Shown here piece after piece: positions 37,179-45,704 of a DNA stretch of 47,032 bases (position 1 is the stretch's first letter; each line of letters begins with the position of its first letter). The translations under genes were made by a program, and so were the position numbers. The notes under the pieces were generated by a model that worked only from the letters and a program-made list of their open reading frames with translations, was not told the origin of the DNA and searched no databases. Origin of the DNA: Hassallia byssoidea VB512170 (lineage in GTDB: Bacteria > Cyanobacteriota > Cyanobacteriia > Cyanobacteriales > Nostocaceae); assembly GCF_000817785.2 (NCBI RefSeq), contig NZ_JTCM02000051.1, forward strand, positions 1-47,032. Direction: 5' to 3'.

Positions 37179-37778
37179 ATGCCATACAGCCAATTTACTA
37201 TTGATGTCATATCGGAAACGTTTGGATTTACTATTTCCGAGAGAATTGGCATGTTTACTGATGTACCAGCAGCAGAGTATAGCACACTTTTAGCGCAAAC
37301 TCTCAAAGAATATATTCCTTTGGCAGTTGCAATTGGTACAGAAAAAGCACGTTCGGAATTTATTATCGCTCCGATTCTTTTTGAAGTTAAAAAACAACTA
37401 GCAAATCGGATTAGTCTATTTTCTGGTAAAGAATTTAACGTTGCTCCAGAACAAGGTTTAAGTGGTTTTTGTGATTTTATAATAAGTTTATCTCCAGAAC
37501 AGCTATTTATTCAAGCGCCTGTAATTACAATTGTTGAAGCCAAAAACGATAATATTCAATCTGGATTAGGGCAGTGTATTGCGGAAATGATTGCCGCTAA
37601 ATTATTTAATCAACGCAAAGAAAATAAAATTGAAATTATCTATGGCGTTGTTACCACAGGTAGCGTTTGGAAATTTATGAGATTAATTGAACAAAGAATC
37701 GAAGTTGATTTAGATGAGTATTTTATTCCAGATATTGGGAAAATTTTAGGTATTTTACGCAGTTTTGTTGATGTTTGA
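37179..37778 (+). CDS. PD-(D/E)XK nuclease-like protein
   Basis: A 199-residue single-domain protein. It has the order of elements of a PD-(D/E)XK fold: a helix with a glutamate (ARSEFIIAPIL, about 69-79), the acidic strand SGFCDFIISL, the ITIVEAKND strand with E-x-K (about 126-134) and a following QSGLGQCIAEM helix with the Q motif. This arrangement is also that of the nuclease domain of type I restriction HsdR, but no methylase or specificity gene is near. Many cyanobacteria carry such proteins without known role. It follows the small exported protein by 16 bases. Confidence 0.65.
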   Translation: MPYSQFTIDVISETFGFTISERIGMFTDVPAAEYSTLLAQTLKEYIPLAVAIGTEKARSEFIIAPILFEVKKQLANRISLFSGKEFNVAPEQGLSGFCDFIISLSPEQLFIQAPVITIVEAKNDNIQSGLGQCIAEMIAAKLFNQRKENKIEIIYGVVTTGSVWKFMRLIEQRIEVDLDEYFIPDIGKILGILRSFVDV

Positions 37779-37795
37779 ATTAGAGTATTTTAAAT

Positions 37796-37851
37796 GTAGT
37801 AAGCACTTCAGTGCTTAAAATCCTTGATTTGAGCGGTAAACCGCTCACTAC
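37796..37851. repeat. Double hairpin repeat between GTAGT and ACTAC
   Basis: Outer GTAGT (37796-37800) and ACTAC (37847-37851) enclose two hairpins, AAGCACT/AGTGCTT (37801-37816) and GAGCGG/CCGCTC (37831-37846). It shares the GTAGTAAGCAC arm with 21518-21544. Non-coding dispersed repeat before lysS. Confidence 0.75.
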
Positions 37852-37931
37852 GAACCAAGACAGTATTTTACATTTATTTCCCTTGAACGCAGCATCTATA
37901 ATTAATCTTGCCCTATGAAAGTTCGTTAACC

Positions 37932-39452
37932 ATGTCGGAAGAAGATATTCGTGCCACGCGACTAGAAAAAGTAGAACAGCTAAAGCAGCTAGGTATGAAT
38001 CCCTACGCCTATCGTTGGGAATCTACCCATCACGCGGCTGAATTGCAAGAAAAATATGCGGATTTACCCAACGGTGAAGAAGTCGATTTAGAAGTAGCGA
38101 TCGCCGGACGCATCAAGTTACGTCGCTTTATGGGTAAACTTGCCTTCGTCACCTTGCAAGATGAAACTGGCACAATTCAGCTTTATCTAGAGAAAAAACG
38201 CATTGAAGAAGGCATGGCAGATGTTGTTGACAATGCTTTCAAACAACTCGATAAACTCACAGATATCGGCGACATCTTGGGCGTTAAAGGCACTATCAAA
38301 CGGACTGAAAAGGGCGAGTTATCTGTTTACGTCAAACAATACACTATTTTGACCAAATCTCTGTTACCCTTGCCTGATAAACAGCATGGGTTAACGGATG
38401 TTGCCAAGCGCTACCGTCAGCGATATCTTGATTTGATTGTGAACCCGGAAGTGCGGCAAACTTTCCGCCGTCGTGCCCAAATTACTGCTGGTATTCGCCG
38501 CTACTTAGAGCAGCGGGATTTTCTGGAAATTGAAACGCCAGTATTGTTAAGTGAAGCCGGAGGTGCGGATGCGCGTCCTTTCGTTACTTATCACAACACG
38601 CTGGAAATGGAATTGTATCTGCGAATTGCCACAGAATTGCATCTCAAGCGGTTGATTGTCGGTGGTTTTGAAAAGGTGTTTGAATTAGGGCGGATTTTCC
38701 GTAATGAGGGAGTTTCTACCCGCCACAATCCCGAATTTACCTCAATTGAAGTTTACCAAGCTTACGCCGACTACAACGACATGATGGCGCTGACAGAGGG
38801 AATTATTACCACTGTCGCTCAAGAGGTTCTGGGTACGCTGCAAATTACTTATCAAGATACGGCGATTGATTTGACTCCTCCTTGGCGTCGGGTAACAATG
38901 CACGATTTAGTTAAGGAATATACAGGTTTGGATTTCAACACTTTCCAAACTTTAGAAGAAGCGAAAACGGCAAGTAAAAACGCTGGGCTTGAAGGTATAG
39001 ATGATTGCTCATCAATTGGCAAACTTTTAAATGAAGCTTTTGAGCAAAAGGTTGAAGAAAAGTTAATTCAGCCTACCTTTGTGGTTGATTACCCGGTAGA
39101 AATTTCGCCACTGGCAAAGCCGCATCGTTCTAAAGCTGGTTTGGTAGAGCGATTTGAGTTATTTATCGTCGGGAGAGAGACAGCCAACAGTTTCTCAGAA
39201 TTAACCGATCCGATTGAACAACGCGATCGCCTGGAACAACAAGCTGCACGCAAAGCCGCCGGTGACTTAGAAGCGCAAGGTGTAGATGAAGACTTTTTAA
39301 CTGCGTTGGAATACGGAATGCCGCCGACGGGTGGGTTAGGTATTGGGATTGATAGGTTGGTGATGTTGTTAACTGATTGTGCGAGTATTCGGGATGCGAT
39401 CGCTTTTCCGTTACTCAAGCCAGAAAAATCCGAATCCGAATCAGCAACTTAA
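37932..39452 (+). CDS. lysS: Lysyl-tRNA synthetase, class II
   Basis: A 506-residue enzyme charging tRNA-Lys. The N-terminal OB-fold anticodon domain is at about 50-150. Class II motif 1 is around [15 protein letters not shown], motif 2 is [23 protein letters not shown]-like, and motif 3 is [12 protein letters not shown] near the C-terminus. Length is standard. I start at the ATG at 37932 ([13 protein letters not shown]); an in-frame TTG at 37908 would add eight residues. Followed by a 9-bp hairpin and then the toxin-antitoxin genes. Confidence 0.97.
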   Translation: MSEEDIRATRLEKVEQLKQLGMNPYAYRWESTHHAAELQEKYADLPNGEEVDLEVAIAGRIKLRRFMGKLAFVTLQDETGTIQLYLEKKRIEEGMADVVDNAFKQLDKLTDIGDILGVKGTIKRTEKGELSVYVKQYTILTKSLLPLPDKQHGLTDVAKRYRQRYLDLIVNPEVRQTFRRRAQITAGIRRYLEQRDFLEIETPVLLSEAGGADARPFVTYHNTLEMELYLRIATELHLKRLIVGGFEKVFELGRIFRNEGVSTRHNPEFTSIEVYQAYADYNDMMALTEGIITTVAQEVLGTLQITYQDTAIDLTPPWRRVTMHDLVKEYTGLDFNTFQTLEEAKTASKNAGLEGIDDCSSIGKLLNEAFEQKVEEKLIQPTFVVDYPVEISPLAKPHRSKAGLVERFELFIVGRETANSFSELTDPIEQRDRLEQQAARKAAGDLEAQGVDEDFLTALEYGMPPTGGLGIGIDRLVMLLTDCASIRDAIAFPLLKPEKSESESAT

Positions 39453-39458
39453 TTGTAG

Positions 39459-39487
39459 GGTGCGTTAGGTGTCAGCCGTAACGCACC
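39459..39487. repeat. TGCGTTA hairpin after lysS
   Basis: GGTGCGTTA (39459-39467) pairs perfectly with TAACGCACC (39479-39487) over an 11-base loop, immediately after the lysS stop. The GGTGCGTTA motif is a common dispersed palindrome in cyanobacteria as I recall. No T-run, so termination is uncertain. Confidence 0.6.
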
Positions 39488-39540
39488 AATTTCAGTATTA
39501 AATCTTGTGTTGGGTTAATTTCACCTACGCAGCCGATATA

Positions 39541-39594
39541 ATATTCCTTTGAAAGAATATTAATATTGACATTCCTTATAAGGAATACTAGACT
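39541..39594 (+). promoter_or_regulatory. Promoter with palindromic operator of the toxin-antitoxin pair
   Basis: TTGACA (39566-39571) and TAGACT (39589-39594) are 17 bases apart. A perfect 16-base palindrome, ATTCCTTATAAGGAAT (39571-39586), fills that spacer. A second inverted repeat, ATATTC/GAATAT (39541-39546 and 39555-39560), lies just upstream and shares ATTCCTT. This is what an autorepressed toxin-antitoxin promoter looks like; the Xre antitoxin is the natural repressor. Confidence 0.65.
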
Positions 39595-39606
39595 GTGAGG
39601 TAGGAA

Positions 39607-40011
39607 GTGACTTGGAGTTGGGAACTTTATCAAGATGTCAATGGGGAAATCCCCAAAGATTTGCTGGCTTTTTTCATCAGAATGATTCCTGAAGAGGAGC
39701 AACCAGAAAATCCACCAAAGCCATTACTGAGTGCTTCCGAAACCAGGCGTTTGCAAGTTAATCTTGGCTACCTGTGCAACAAAGGACTCGCATCACTTAC
39801 CAGTGGGATCTTTGAGAAGTTGGAAGATGACCTGTATGAGTTACGCATGACCAAGAGCGAACATAATCCACGGTTTATCTTAACGGCTGCGACTCCTCAG
39901 CGGTTTGTAGTGCTGCACGCCTTTATGAAGAAATACGATAACGCTATCAAAGATAGAGACAAAGAGCCTGCAAGAGTTAGATTGCGTGAATTGCAGCAGA
40001 GGGAACAATGA
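39607..40011 (+). CDS. RelE/HigB-type toxin-like protein
   Basis: A 134-residue protein resembling the RelE/HigB (phage Gp49-like) toxins. A central strand reads IFEKLEDDLYELRMTKSEHNPRFILTAA, then FVVLHAFMKKYDNAIKDRDKEPARVRLRELQ, the usual C-terminal core of ribosome-dependent mRNA interferases. The N-terminal 35 residues are longer than in the shortest members. The start appears to be GTG, only about 12 bases from the -10, so the leader would be very short. Its TGA overlaps the antitoxin ATG by four bases. Toxin first, antitoxin second is the HigBA order. Activity is inferred. Confidence 0.75.
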   Translation: MTWSWELYQDVNGEIPKDLLAFFIRMIPEEEQPENPPKPLLSASETRRLQVNLGYLCNKGLASLTSGIFEKLEDDLYELRMTKSEHNPRFILTAATPQRFVVLHAFMKKYDNAIKDRDKEPARVRLRELQQREQ

Positions 40012-40721
40012 TGAAAAAGCCTAATTTTCAAGGTTGGTTGCAGCAAAAGGTAAGCGACGAACCAGAGGTGATTCTGGCAGGCAAGCTAGAGTATTTACGT
40101 CTCTACCTTACTGATGCCATGCGGGAAATACGTAATAAAGCAGGATTAACTCAGACGCAGCTAGCGGAAAAACTGGGAGTACAGCAAGCGGCGGTGTCTA
40201 AATTGGAGTCGGCGTTAAAAGAACATGAGTTGGAATCGGTGTTGCACTATTTATACGCATTGGGTGCAGATTTGCTGATAGCTGTCAAACAAGGGAATGA
40301 ATTATATCAAGCCAGCGATAACGAAGGTTCATTCCTGGTAGATGTGCCAGATGTGGTTGCACAAAAGGCATTGGCGGCAAAAATGAGCGTGCGGGAATAT
40401 GTTCGTGTAGCGATCGAGAAGTTTTCCAGCGAGGATGATGGACTGAGAACAGCTTTGGTAAAACTGCTGGAAAGTGACGATTCGGTAGCGGTGAAAGTGA
40501 GAGAGCGTTTAGGTTCAAGGACAATCCAAGAAATTGCTGTAAAGTTGGAAAAATGTTTGAGTCTATCTGAAGAAGATAGGATTTTCGCTGTGAAAAATGT
40601 TTTGGCTGCTAATGTGGCGTATAGAGAAAGTAATCGTGGAAGTAGTGATGAAGTTGATGAAATTGAGTTGTTGGATTTAGCTGAAGAATTGCTAGAAAAG
40701 TTGGCAGATATCTTGGAATGA
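40008..40721 (+). CDS. Xre-family antitoxin/regulator with long C-terminal extension
   Basis: A 237-residue protein. Residues about 36-92 form an Xre helix-turn-helix (AGLTQTQLAEKLGVQQAAVSKLES) of the HigA type. The remaining 145 residues are unusual: FLVDVPDVVAQKALAAKMSVREYVRVAIEKF could be a second small DNA- or partner-binding fold, and the end is acidic and coiled-coil-like (DEVDEIELLDLAEELLEKL). Normal HigA antitoxins are about 90-130 residues. It should neutralise the upstream toxin and repress the palindromic promoter. The ATG at 40008 is coupled to the toxin stop; ATG 40011 is also possible. Confidence 0.75.
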   Translation: MMKKPNFQGWLQQKVSDEPEVILAGKLEYLRLYLTDAMREIRNKAGLTQTQLAEKLGVQQAAVSKLESALKEHELESVLHYLYALGADLLIAVKQGNELYQASDNEGSFLVDVPDVVAQKALAAKMSVREYVRVAIEKFSSEDDGLRTALVKLLESDDSVAVKVRERLGSRTIQEIAVKLEKCLSLSEEDRIFAVKNVLAANVAYRESNRGSSDEVDEIELLDLAEELLEKLADILE

Positions 40722-40796
40722 TTGTTAGAAGTGTTATTTGTTTGGTACAGAGTAAAATATTTCCAATTAACTTAACTAACTATTGGCAAATTAATC

Positions 40797-43553
40797 ATGA
40801 GAGAAGTTATAGATTTGTTATTGCAAATATTGGTAAAAACCTCACATAGTTCTGCTGATAAGAAGATAGTTTATCCTTTACTGCAAGATAATTTAGACAA
40901 ACTAGATTTGAATTTTGCTGACTTGTTGCGTCGTTGGTCTAAAAATTATTTTGCTGGAGAAAGTCCAGACAAGGCACAAACAGTAGCAGGAATTATTAGT
41001 AATTTTGGTACATTAATTGGACAGTTCCCACAGGGAAATCTAGCTAGCAACTTAGAGATTGCAATTGTATGTTTTGAGGTTATTGAAATCATTTTTAATA
41101 GCGAAGAATATCCTAGAGAGTGGGCAATATCTAAACTTAATTTGGGAAATGCTTATGGTAATCGTATTTATGGCGATCCTATAGAGAATAGAGAAAAGGC
41201 AATTATTGCTTATCATGATGCTTTAAAAATTTATTCTTGTGAAGAATATACTAGAGAGTGGGCAGAAACTCAAACTAATTTGATTCCTCTTTATTCTGCA
41301 AAAATCAAAAAGACAAAAAGAGATGATAATTATGTAAACTTAGACAAATTAGTATCAATCTGTAATGCAGTGTTAGAAATTTTTACCCAAGATAGGTTTA
41401 CTGAAAAATGGGTTGTTATTAAAAATAATCTCGCATCTCTTTACTGTGATACTCCACATCCTAATCGCTCAAATAATTTGGAATTAGCTATAGATATTTG
41501 CAATGAAGTATTAGGTGTATTGAATAAAGAATCACTTTTTGAAGAATGGGCAAATACTCAAATGAATATGGGTATTGCATATGATAAAAGGGTTCAGGGA
41601 GATCGACAAGAAAATTTTAATTTGGCAGTTCAAGCTTATCAGAATTCATTAAAATTTTATACTCGTGAGAATTATCCATTTACATATGCCATACTTCAGA
41701 ATAACTTAGGCAATGCTTACCGCGATCAAGGATTAGCCACTTCTGCAATAAATTATTATTGGTTAGCCTTAGAAATTCATACACACACAGCTTACCCTAA
41801 TGAATCACTTAGAGCTTCTCGCAATCTTGGTAATACAGCTTTTAAATCTGGATACTGGGACGAAGCTATTAAAGGCTATAGTATTGCTATTAAAGCAGTA
41901 GAGACTAGCCGTAGTTGGGTAAAATCTGAATCACGTCGTCAAAAGATTCTAGAAGAATCCATCGGCATTTACGAAAGCATGGTGCAAGCCTGTATCAACG
42001 CCGGACAAATAGAAAAAGCCTTTGAATATTCAGAGCGATCGCGTTCCAAACGCTTGGTAGACTTAATGGCAAGTAACGACCTCTACCAAAGCGGCGAAAT
42101 TCCCCCAGTAGTTCAGGAGTTATTGCAGCAGTATGAAGAACTGCAACAAAAAATTGACAAAGAACGCCAAAGCCATAAATCCGACAATAACCGTAGTCAA
42201 ACACGCGCTGCATTCCAAGCTTATAATGAAGCAATCGCATCTTTAGAAACTGAAAAACAGCAAGTTTGGGAAAAAGTCAGACGCGAAGATCCCGTATTAG
42301 CTGGCGAAATTCAAGTAAACCCCCTCAGCTTGTCAGAAATTCAAAAGCTAATTGAGCAACCCAATACAGCTATTCTCAGTTTCTACACTACCAACAGCGA
42401 CACCCATATTTTTATCGTCCAGAAAAACCAAATTACTCTCCACACCTGCACAGGACAAGGACTAGAGACGTTGCAAGGCTGGATTAACCAGAATTGGTTA
42501 TTGCCTTATATGAATGATTACAAAAGATGGGAAACTCAAATTAACAGTATTCTCCGGGAACTAGCTGAACGGCTGCAAATATCCGAACTCATATCTCAAC
42601 ATCTTCAAGGAATAGAAGAATTAATTTTAGTACCTCACCTGTTACTGCATCAGATTCCCTTCACTGCTTTGCCCACAGGAGAATATCAGGAATATTTAGG
42701 AGATAAATTTCTGATTCGTTATACCCCAAGCTGCCAAATTTTAGAATTTTGTAAACAACGCGATAGTGTAGGGACATTTAATGGAATATCTCTACAATAT
42801 GGAACTGTAGAAGATGCCGAAGATAACCTTCCCTGTGCCAGGTTTGAAGGCGAAAAACTCGCCCAAATGTATAACATTCCACTAGAAAACAGATTAATTG
42901 GCAGCAGTCAAGCCACCTCTAACAACTATCGACAGCTAGCACAACAAGTTCAAGTACTTCATTCCTGCCACCATGCCCAATCTCGCCTCGATAATCCTTT
43001 AGAATCACAGTTAAAATTAGCGTATGGCAGCAGCATCACCTTGGGGCAATTGATGACACCAAGCTGGCGTTTATCTCAACTTGTAGAAGTGTTTCTCTCT
43101 TGCTGCGAAACTAATTTGGGTACTCCTTCTCTAACTGATGATATTCTTACTCTCTCCACAGGCTTTTTGTGTGCTGGTGCTATAAGTGTAGTTAGTACTC
43201 TGTGGTCAGTCAATGATTTAGCCACAGCATTATTTTCCATTTTTTACTACCAGCAGCGACAAGAAGGTAAAAATCGTCCTGAAGCTTTACAGCAAGCCCA
43301 AATTCAGCTACGGGAATTTACCAAATTAGACCTAAATAAAATATTCCAGGAAGTAGAAGCAAGGGAAAAAGAACTGATAGTAAATAGAAAAAAATATCCT
43401 TCAGGTTCTATCGAACATGAACAATGGAAGTGTGAATATAATATGTATGCCAAATTGAACAGACGAATTAAAGAAATCGAAAATTATACTCAGCAATTCC
43501 CCTTTTCAGATCCTCATTACTGGGCTGCTTTTATTTGCCACGGTTTACGGTGA
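40797..43553 (+). CDS. Cytoplasmic TPR-CHAT domain protein
   Basis: A 918-residue protein without signal peptide. Several TPR-like units of about 50 residues fill about 60-380, each with EEYPREWAISKLNLGNAYGNR-like spacing typical of cyanobacterial regulators. A coiled coil (about 430-500) leads into the C-terminal CHAT peptidase domain. There the catalytic pair is H726 in HSCHHA and C770 in SCCET. A charged insert (about 850-900) precedes the DPHYWAAFICHGL end. It starts 75 bases after the antitoxin gene on the same strand with no clear terminator between. A TPR-sensed protease is likely; the trigger and target are unknown. Confidence 0.87.
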   Translation: MREVIDLLLQILVKTSHSSADKKIVYPLLQDNLDKLDLNFADLLRRWSKNYFAGESPDKAQTVAGIISNFGTLIGQFPQGNLASNLEIAIVCFEVIEIIFNSEEYPREWAISKLNLGNAYGNRIYGDPIENREKAIIAYHDALKIYSCEEYTREWAETQTNLIPLYSAKIKKTKRDDNYVNLDKLVSICNAVLEIFTQDRFTEKWVVIKNNLASLYCDTPHPNRSNNLELAIDICNEVLGVLNKESLFEEWANTQMNMGIAYDKRVQGDRQENFNLAVQAYQNSLKFYTRENYPFTYAILQNNLGNAYRDQGLATSAINYYWLALEIHTHTAYPNESLRASRNLGNTAFKSGYWDEAIKGYSIAIKAVETSRSWVKSESRRQKILEESIGIYESMVQACINAGQIEKAFEYSERSRSKRLVDLMASNDLYQSGEIPPVVQELLQQYEELQQKIDKERQSHKSDNNRSQTRAAFQAYNEAIASLETEKQQVWEKVRREDPVLAGEIQVNPLSLSEIQKLIEQPNTAILSFYTTNSDTHIFIVQKNQITLHTCTGQGLETLQGWINQNWLLPYMNDYKRWETQINSILRELAERLQISELISQHLQGIEELILVPHLLLHQIPFTALPTGEYQEYLGDKFLIRYTPSCQILEFCKQRDSVGTFNGISLQYGTVEDAEDNLPCARFEGEKLAQMYNIPLENRLIGSSQATSNNYRQLAQQVQVLHSCHHAQSRLDNPLESQLKLAYGSSITLGQLMTPSWRLSQLVEVFLSCCETNLGTPSLTDDILTLSTGFLCAGAISVVSTLWSVNDLATALFSIFYYQQRQEGKNRPEALQQAQIQLREFTKLDLNKIFQEVEAREKELIVNRKKYPSGSIEHEQWKCEYNMYAKLNRRIKEIENYTQQFPFSDPHYWAAFICHGLR

Positions 43554-43572
43554 TAAAACAGTATTGAGGTAA

Positions 43573-44037
43573 TTACTCGCTCTGCTCATCAACCTGATTC
43601 GGATTTGGTAAGAATTCAGGATTTAGAGTTTCGCCTAAAGTGTAAGGGCATATTTCTGGAAAAACCTGTTCACCTAATTGCGTCTCTCGAATCGCAAAAG
43701 CTAACCCTAATTCATAAGCAGTGAGAAAAACTTCCTCTAAGTAAGGTTTCAAACTAGGGCTATCTGACAAAAGCAGCTTAATTTGAATACGTTGCTCTCG
43801 AATTGTACCTAACCAACTATTAGTGCGTTTATCAGCTTGAAACTGCCATTTTAATAAATGTCCCAGCAAGATTCCCAGCCGATTTCTAAGTTCTTGCCGT
43901 TCTTTTCTACCCAAAGTTTCAATTTCTTCAATCAGGTTGATCGTGTCTAATTGATTCCACTGTTGAGTTGTCAGCAACCTCACCTGTTCTTGAGTCCAAG
44001 CATAGAAATCTGTTTTATATAGGTTAGATATATACAT
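43573..44037 (-). CDS. DUF29 family protein
   Basis: A 154-residue helical protein of the DUF29 family: LYKTDFYAWTQEQVRLLTTQQWNQLDTINLIEEIETLGRKERQ-type N-terminus, then RLGILLGHLLKWQFQ and a C-terminal ETLNPEFLPN tail. DUF29 proteins are numerous in cyanobacteria and have no established function. It converges on the CHAT gene with 19 bases between the stops. A short CCAATGA repeat (about 44118-44155) separates it from the next gene. Confidence 0.88.
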   Translation of the reverse strand: MYISNLYKTDFYAWTQEQVRLLTTQQWNQLDTINLIEEIETLGRKERQELRNRLGILLGHLLKWQFQADKRTNSWLGTIREQRIQIKLLLSDSPSLKPYLEEVFLTAYELGLAFAIRETQLGEQVFPEICPYTLGETLNPEFLPNPNQVDEQSE

Positions 44038-44157
44038 CCTTTGTAAGCTTAATTTTTCGCCCGCGCATCAAAAAAAATTATGATTGGGTCTAGTTGTGTA
44101 AACCCAATCAAGAAATTAATTAACCATTACCAATGACCAATGACCAATGACCAATAA

Positions 44158-44757
44158 TTAATTCGCCACTTCCGCCAATTCAATCACGCGCCCTTCATAA
44201 TCCTTAACCAAAAAATTCAGGGGTTTGCGATTGCGAATCTTGAACTTCAAGCCGCGCATTTCCACACGCATTAAAATCATATCCAGGCAATCACGATCGA
44301 AGCAAACGTGACGTTGCTGACTTTTACTGCCTAAACTAGCTCCAGTAATGACGTGTAGCTGGGTGTTTTTCTTTAATTGATACCAAAGCCCTTCGCTAGC
44401 ATTATTCATCATTCTGCTGCCGGAAAACGTTGGGCTAGCTGACATGTAAAGCGGATCGATTCCCGCAGCGCCTATACTTTGCTCGTAGTTGTAGTAGTAG
44501 TGCAAAGGTACTTCCGCTGCTGGCAAGTCTAGCAGCCCTTCATACAACTGGCGGGCAATCTCTAAATCTGACACCATAACGGTGTGTACTTTTGGCGCAC
44601 TGGTAAGGAACATCCACATGGCACCGGCGTAAGCTGCTAGCAGCATCACCATAATACCTTGGGTGGAAAATAAGCTATCTAACGGCAGGGAAGGCAAAAA
44701 TGAGCCTAAAGTATAAGGTTGAATCAACAACGGTGTCACACTAACTGCTATAACCAT
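44158..44757 (-). CDS. Membrane-anchored glyoxalase/VOC-fold protein
   Basis: A 199-residue protein. The N-terminus has two hydrophobic segments (about 2-14 and 33-53). It is followed by a VOC-like domain starting KVHTVMVSDLEIARQLYEGLLDLP and ending FLVKDYEGRVIELAEV, the beta-alpha-beta pattern of glyoxalase/bleomycin-resistance proteins. The usual metal ligands are not clearly complete, so enzymatic activity is uncertain. I prefer the ATG at 44757; a GTG two codons earlier (44763) is equally possible. It is divergent from the sigma-like gene. Confidence 0.72.
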   Translation of the reverse strand: MVIAVSVTPLLIQPYTLGSFLPSLPLDSLFSTQGIMVMLLAAYAGAMWMFLTSAPKVHTVMVSDLEIARQLYEGLLDLPAAEVPLHYYYNYEQSIGAAGIDPLYMSASPTFSGSRMMNNASEGLWYQLKKNTQLHVITGASLGSKSQQRHVCFDRDCLDMILMRVEMRGLKFKIRNRKPLNFLVKDYEGRVIELAEVAN

Positions 44758-44983
44758 GAACACATCTAGGATTTTATTGAGGAATAGCTTTTATTATTCA
44801 AGGGTACAGACTAAAATAAAGTCCGTATTTATAGTGTATCAATAACGAACTAGTCTTGATGTTACTCACAAACAGACACGATCGCGATTAGTAAAGACGA
44901 CACTTGATGAACAATTTAAGTGTAGACCAGGAAATATTCATTTCTAATAACATTCATTCTAACAACATACATTTATTTGGATT

Positions 44984-45610
44984 GTGCAAATACCACATTT
45001 CCCCGAAGCTAATCACCCGCTAGTTAAATCGCTGTTTCATTACAGCGATCAGGAACTTTTGGATTTATTTCAGTCCCATCCAGAAGCTGGAAAATACTTT
45101 ACGGCGATGTTTTGCCGTTATAGCCCGATAGTGTACACCTTAATTCGCCATTCAGCGCGATCGCCTGTGCAAGCAGATTATCTGTTTGCCCTCACTTGGC
45201 GACATATATACTACGAACTCGGTGGACTTGATTTAAGTGACGCTGCAAGCAAAGAAACTTTAACTTTGCAAAATTGGCTGATCAATATGACGGCTTTTTG
45301 TATCAACGATCTCGAATTACCACCCACAGAAGCAATTCATTATTCTCTGCAAGCAACTTCACCACCTTTATGGTGTTATATCGAACAAGCTTTAGAACAA
45401 ATGCCCCCAGTTTTGCGATTGATGGTTTTAATGGCTCAAACCTTTCACTGGAGCGAAACTCGCATTGCTGCTTACCTGCAAGCTGAAGGTGAAGCGATCG
45501 CTCCGGCAGAGGTAGCCAATTTTCTCCAGGAAGGCTATCTTATGCTAGAGGACAAATTACCAGCGGATGTCCGCGCCATCTACTTGGGTGAAGATTTACC
45601 CCAATCATAA
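44984..45610 (+). CDS. Sigma-70-like regulatory protein, divergent
   Basis: A 208-residue protein. The N-terminal half (DQELLDLFQSHPEAGKYFTAMFCRYSPIVYTLI) matches the region 2 pattern of sigma-70/ECF factors. The later part (LEQMPPVLRLMVLMAQTFHWSETRIAAYLQAEG) resembles region 4, where L-P-x-x-L-R precedes the DNA-binding helices. The region 2.4 promoter-melting residues are not obvious and the last helix is poor in basic residues. It may be a sigma factor of unusual class or a sigma-like protein that no longer initiates. The start is probably GTG. Confidence 0.6.
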   Translation: MQIPHFPEANHPLVKSLFHYSDQELLDLFQSHPEAGKYFTAMFCRYSPIVYTLIRHSARSPVQADYLFALTWRHIYYELGGLDLSDAASKETLTLQNWLINMTAFCINDLELPPTEAIHYSLQATSPPLWCYIEQALEQMPPVLRLMVLMAQTFHWSETRIAAYLQAEGEAIAPAEVANFLQEGYLMLEDKLPADVRAIYLGEDLPQS

Positions 45611-45704
45611 CCTAAGTATTAACTCTATTTATGTGTGTTCTCAAATAAACCTTAATTTGGTTGTTATTTATTTTATTTTCAACCGTAATTTTACGGTTAT
45701 TTTT

